Origin: Enterobacter cancerogenus
GTDB lineage: Bacteria; Pseudomonadota; Gammaproteobacteria; Enterobacterales; Enterobacteriaceae
Assembly (NCBI GenBank): GCA_000773965.1
Contig: JRUP01000006.1
Span: 62,001-126,000, forward strand
DNA length: 64,000 nt
Direction of reading: 5' to 3'
Shown here: one piece after another, positions 63,396 to 64,000 of the stretch
How the letters are laid out: every line of letters starts with the position of its first letter
Position numbering within the stretch: position 1 is the first letter of the stretch
Program-made: the position numbers and the translations under genes
Notes under the pieces: generated by a model
Databases searched by the model: none
What the model was told of the DNA's origin: nothing
Seen by the model: only the letters and a program-made list of their open reading frames with translations

Positions 63396-64000
63396 ATGAA
63401 AACCGCCATTATGATCGATGACCACCCAGACCACTGCCGCGAACGCGTGATGGCGCTGAAAAATAGCGGTATCGCCGTCTTAGCTGAATGCTTGTCTGCG
63501 GTTGAAGGGCTGGATCAGGTTCAACGACGGTGTCCGGACTTGCTGGTGGTCAATCTCATCAACAACATTGAAGGATTAACGCTGTTGTCCGCATTTCGCG
63601 CACTCAGTGGTGCCATGAAAATTTTGGTGATAGCGGCACCGCACAGTGGGCATTTCGCGCAGCGTTGTCTGGAAGCGGGCGCCGATGGCTATGTCATCGC
63701 CTCGGATCAACTCAGCGAATTCAAAGAGGCGGTGCGCATGGTGATGCGTGGTTACAGTTTCGCCCCAGCGCAGGATTTTCCGACGGCAGCCCATCGTCGC
63801 CATGGGGCCAGTGATGAGCAACGCTTACGCATGCTCTCCGCGCGCGAAATGACGGTGTTGATTTTGCTGGCAAAAGGCATGGGCAATAAACAGATTGGCG
63901 CGCAACTGTCGCTCAGTGAAAAAACCGTCAGCACCTATAAACATCGCCTCAAATTAAAGTTGAACATCACCTCCGCAGTGGAACTCATTGACTTCGCGCG
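63396..64000 (+). CDS. Response regulator with pseudo-receiver, 3' end outside the window
   Basis: The frame stays open from ATG 63396 to the window end (201 residues), paralogous to the regulator at 53680 in length and helix-turn-helix (LLAKGMGNKQIGAQLSLSEKTVSTYKHRLKLKL). The receiver keeps the DD pair (IDDHP) but the phosphoryl Asp is Asn 53 (LVVNLINN), the switch Thr is Ala 80, and the Lys is Ala 102, so canonical phosphorylation is impossible. AAGGAAC stands upstream. It may act as a constitutive or dimer-modulating regulator. Confidence 0.87.
   Translation, partial: MKTAIMIDDHPDHCRERVMALKNSGIAVLAECLSAVEGLDQVQRRCPDLLVVNLINNIEGLTLLSAFRALSGAMKILVIAAPHSGHFAQRCLEAGADGYVIASDQLSEFKEAVRMVMRGYSFAPAQDFPTAAHRRHGASDEQRLRMLSAREMTVLILLAKGMGNKQIGAQLSLSEKTVSTYKHRLKLKLNITSAVELIDFA

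Overview
The window reads as chromosome or large-plasmid DNA of an enterobacterium, most likely Erwiniaceae (Pantoea/Erwinia-like). The reasons are SupH-, YgeA-, YdhS- and YahK-like genes of enterobacterial type, an RcsB-type regulator, Fur-, Zur- and FliA-type sites of enterobacterial form, and dense coding. The genus is an inference. No rRNA, tRNA, IS element, CRISPR array or phage module was seen.

Layout. (1) 1-9449 is an organosulfur scavenging block: two luciferase-like flavin monooxygenases (one only as a 3' end), a YdhS-like FAD/NAD(P) protein, a MetNIQ-like importer, an MFS permease, an SfnB/DszC-like acyl-CoA-dehydrogenase-fold monooxygenase and a convergent SsuA-like binding protein. 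(2) 9675-18612 holds a FUSC-type pump, an Asp/Glu racemase, a possible sRNA, and a leftward operon (RidA, polar amino-acid ABC importer, D-serine-dehydratase-like PLP enzyme) facing an IclR regulator. (3) 18666-23485 is a metal-starvation block: a 17-unit heptanucleotide repeat, a Fur-like box with an iron-type binding protein, then a Zur-like group of two COG0523 GTPases (the second with its CxCC motif changed to SxSS), a small exported Cys-rich protein and a zinc-independent DksA2-type factor. (4) 23518-44403 is a patchwork of small divergent regulator/target pairs (TetR, LysR, XRE, HxlR, LysR, XRE-cupin), a free-standing ArnA-like formyltransferase, a chemoreceptor with a FliA-type promoter, a MASE2-GGDEF protein, and a MocR regulator/EamA exporter pair in which both genes are broken. 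(5) 44537-50599 is a nitrogen-compound operon: nitrilase-family amidase, SsuABC-like importer, AtzG-AtzE pair and EamA permease. (6) 51028-53156 is an AT-rich Wzx flippase plus TupA-like ATP-grasp pair. (7) 53418-64000 is an array of BvgAS/EvgAS/RcsB-type signalling genes: four LuxR-type response regulators and two large hybrid kinases, with an autotransporter remnant between them. Each regulator is preceded by a TAAG...TCCTA-like site resembling RcsAB/BvgA boxes.

The most noteworthy observations are the zinc-starvation block, where Cys ligands are replaced in two neighbouring paralogues and an unrecognised small Cys-rich protein shares a Zur-like box with dksA2, and the Rcs/Bvg-like array with a common operator and a receiver that cannot be phosphorylated at the usual site. 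All functions are inferred from the reading of motifs and context; no database search was possible.
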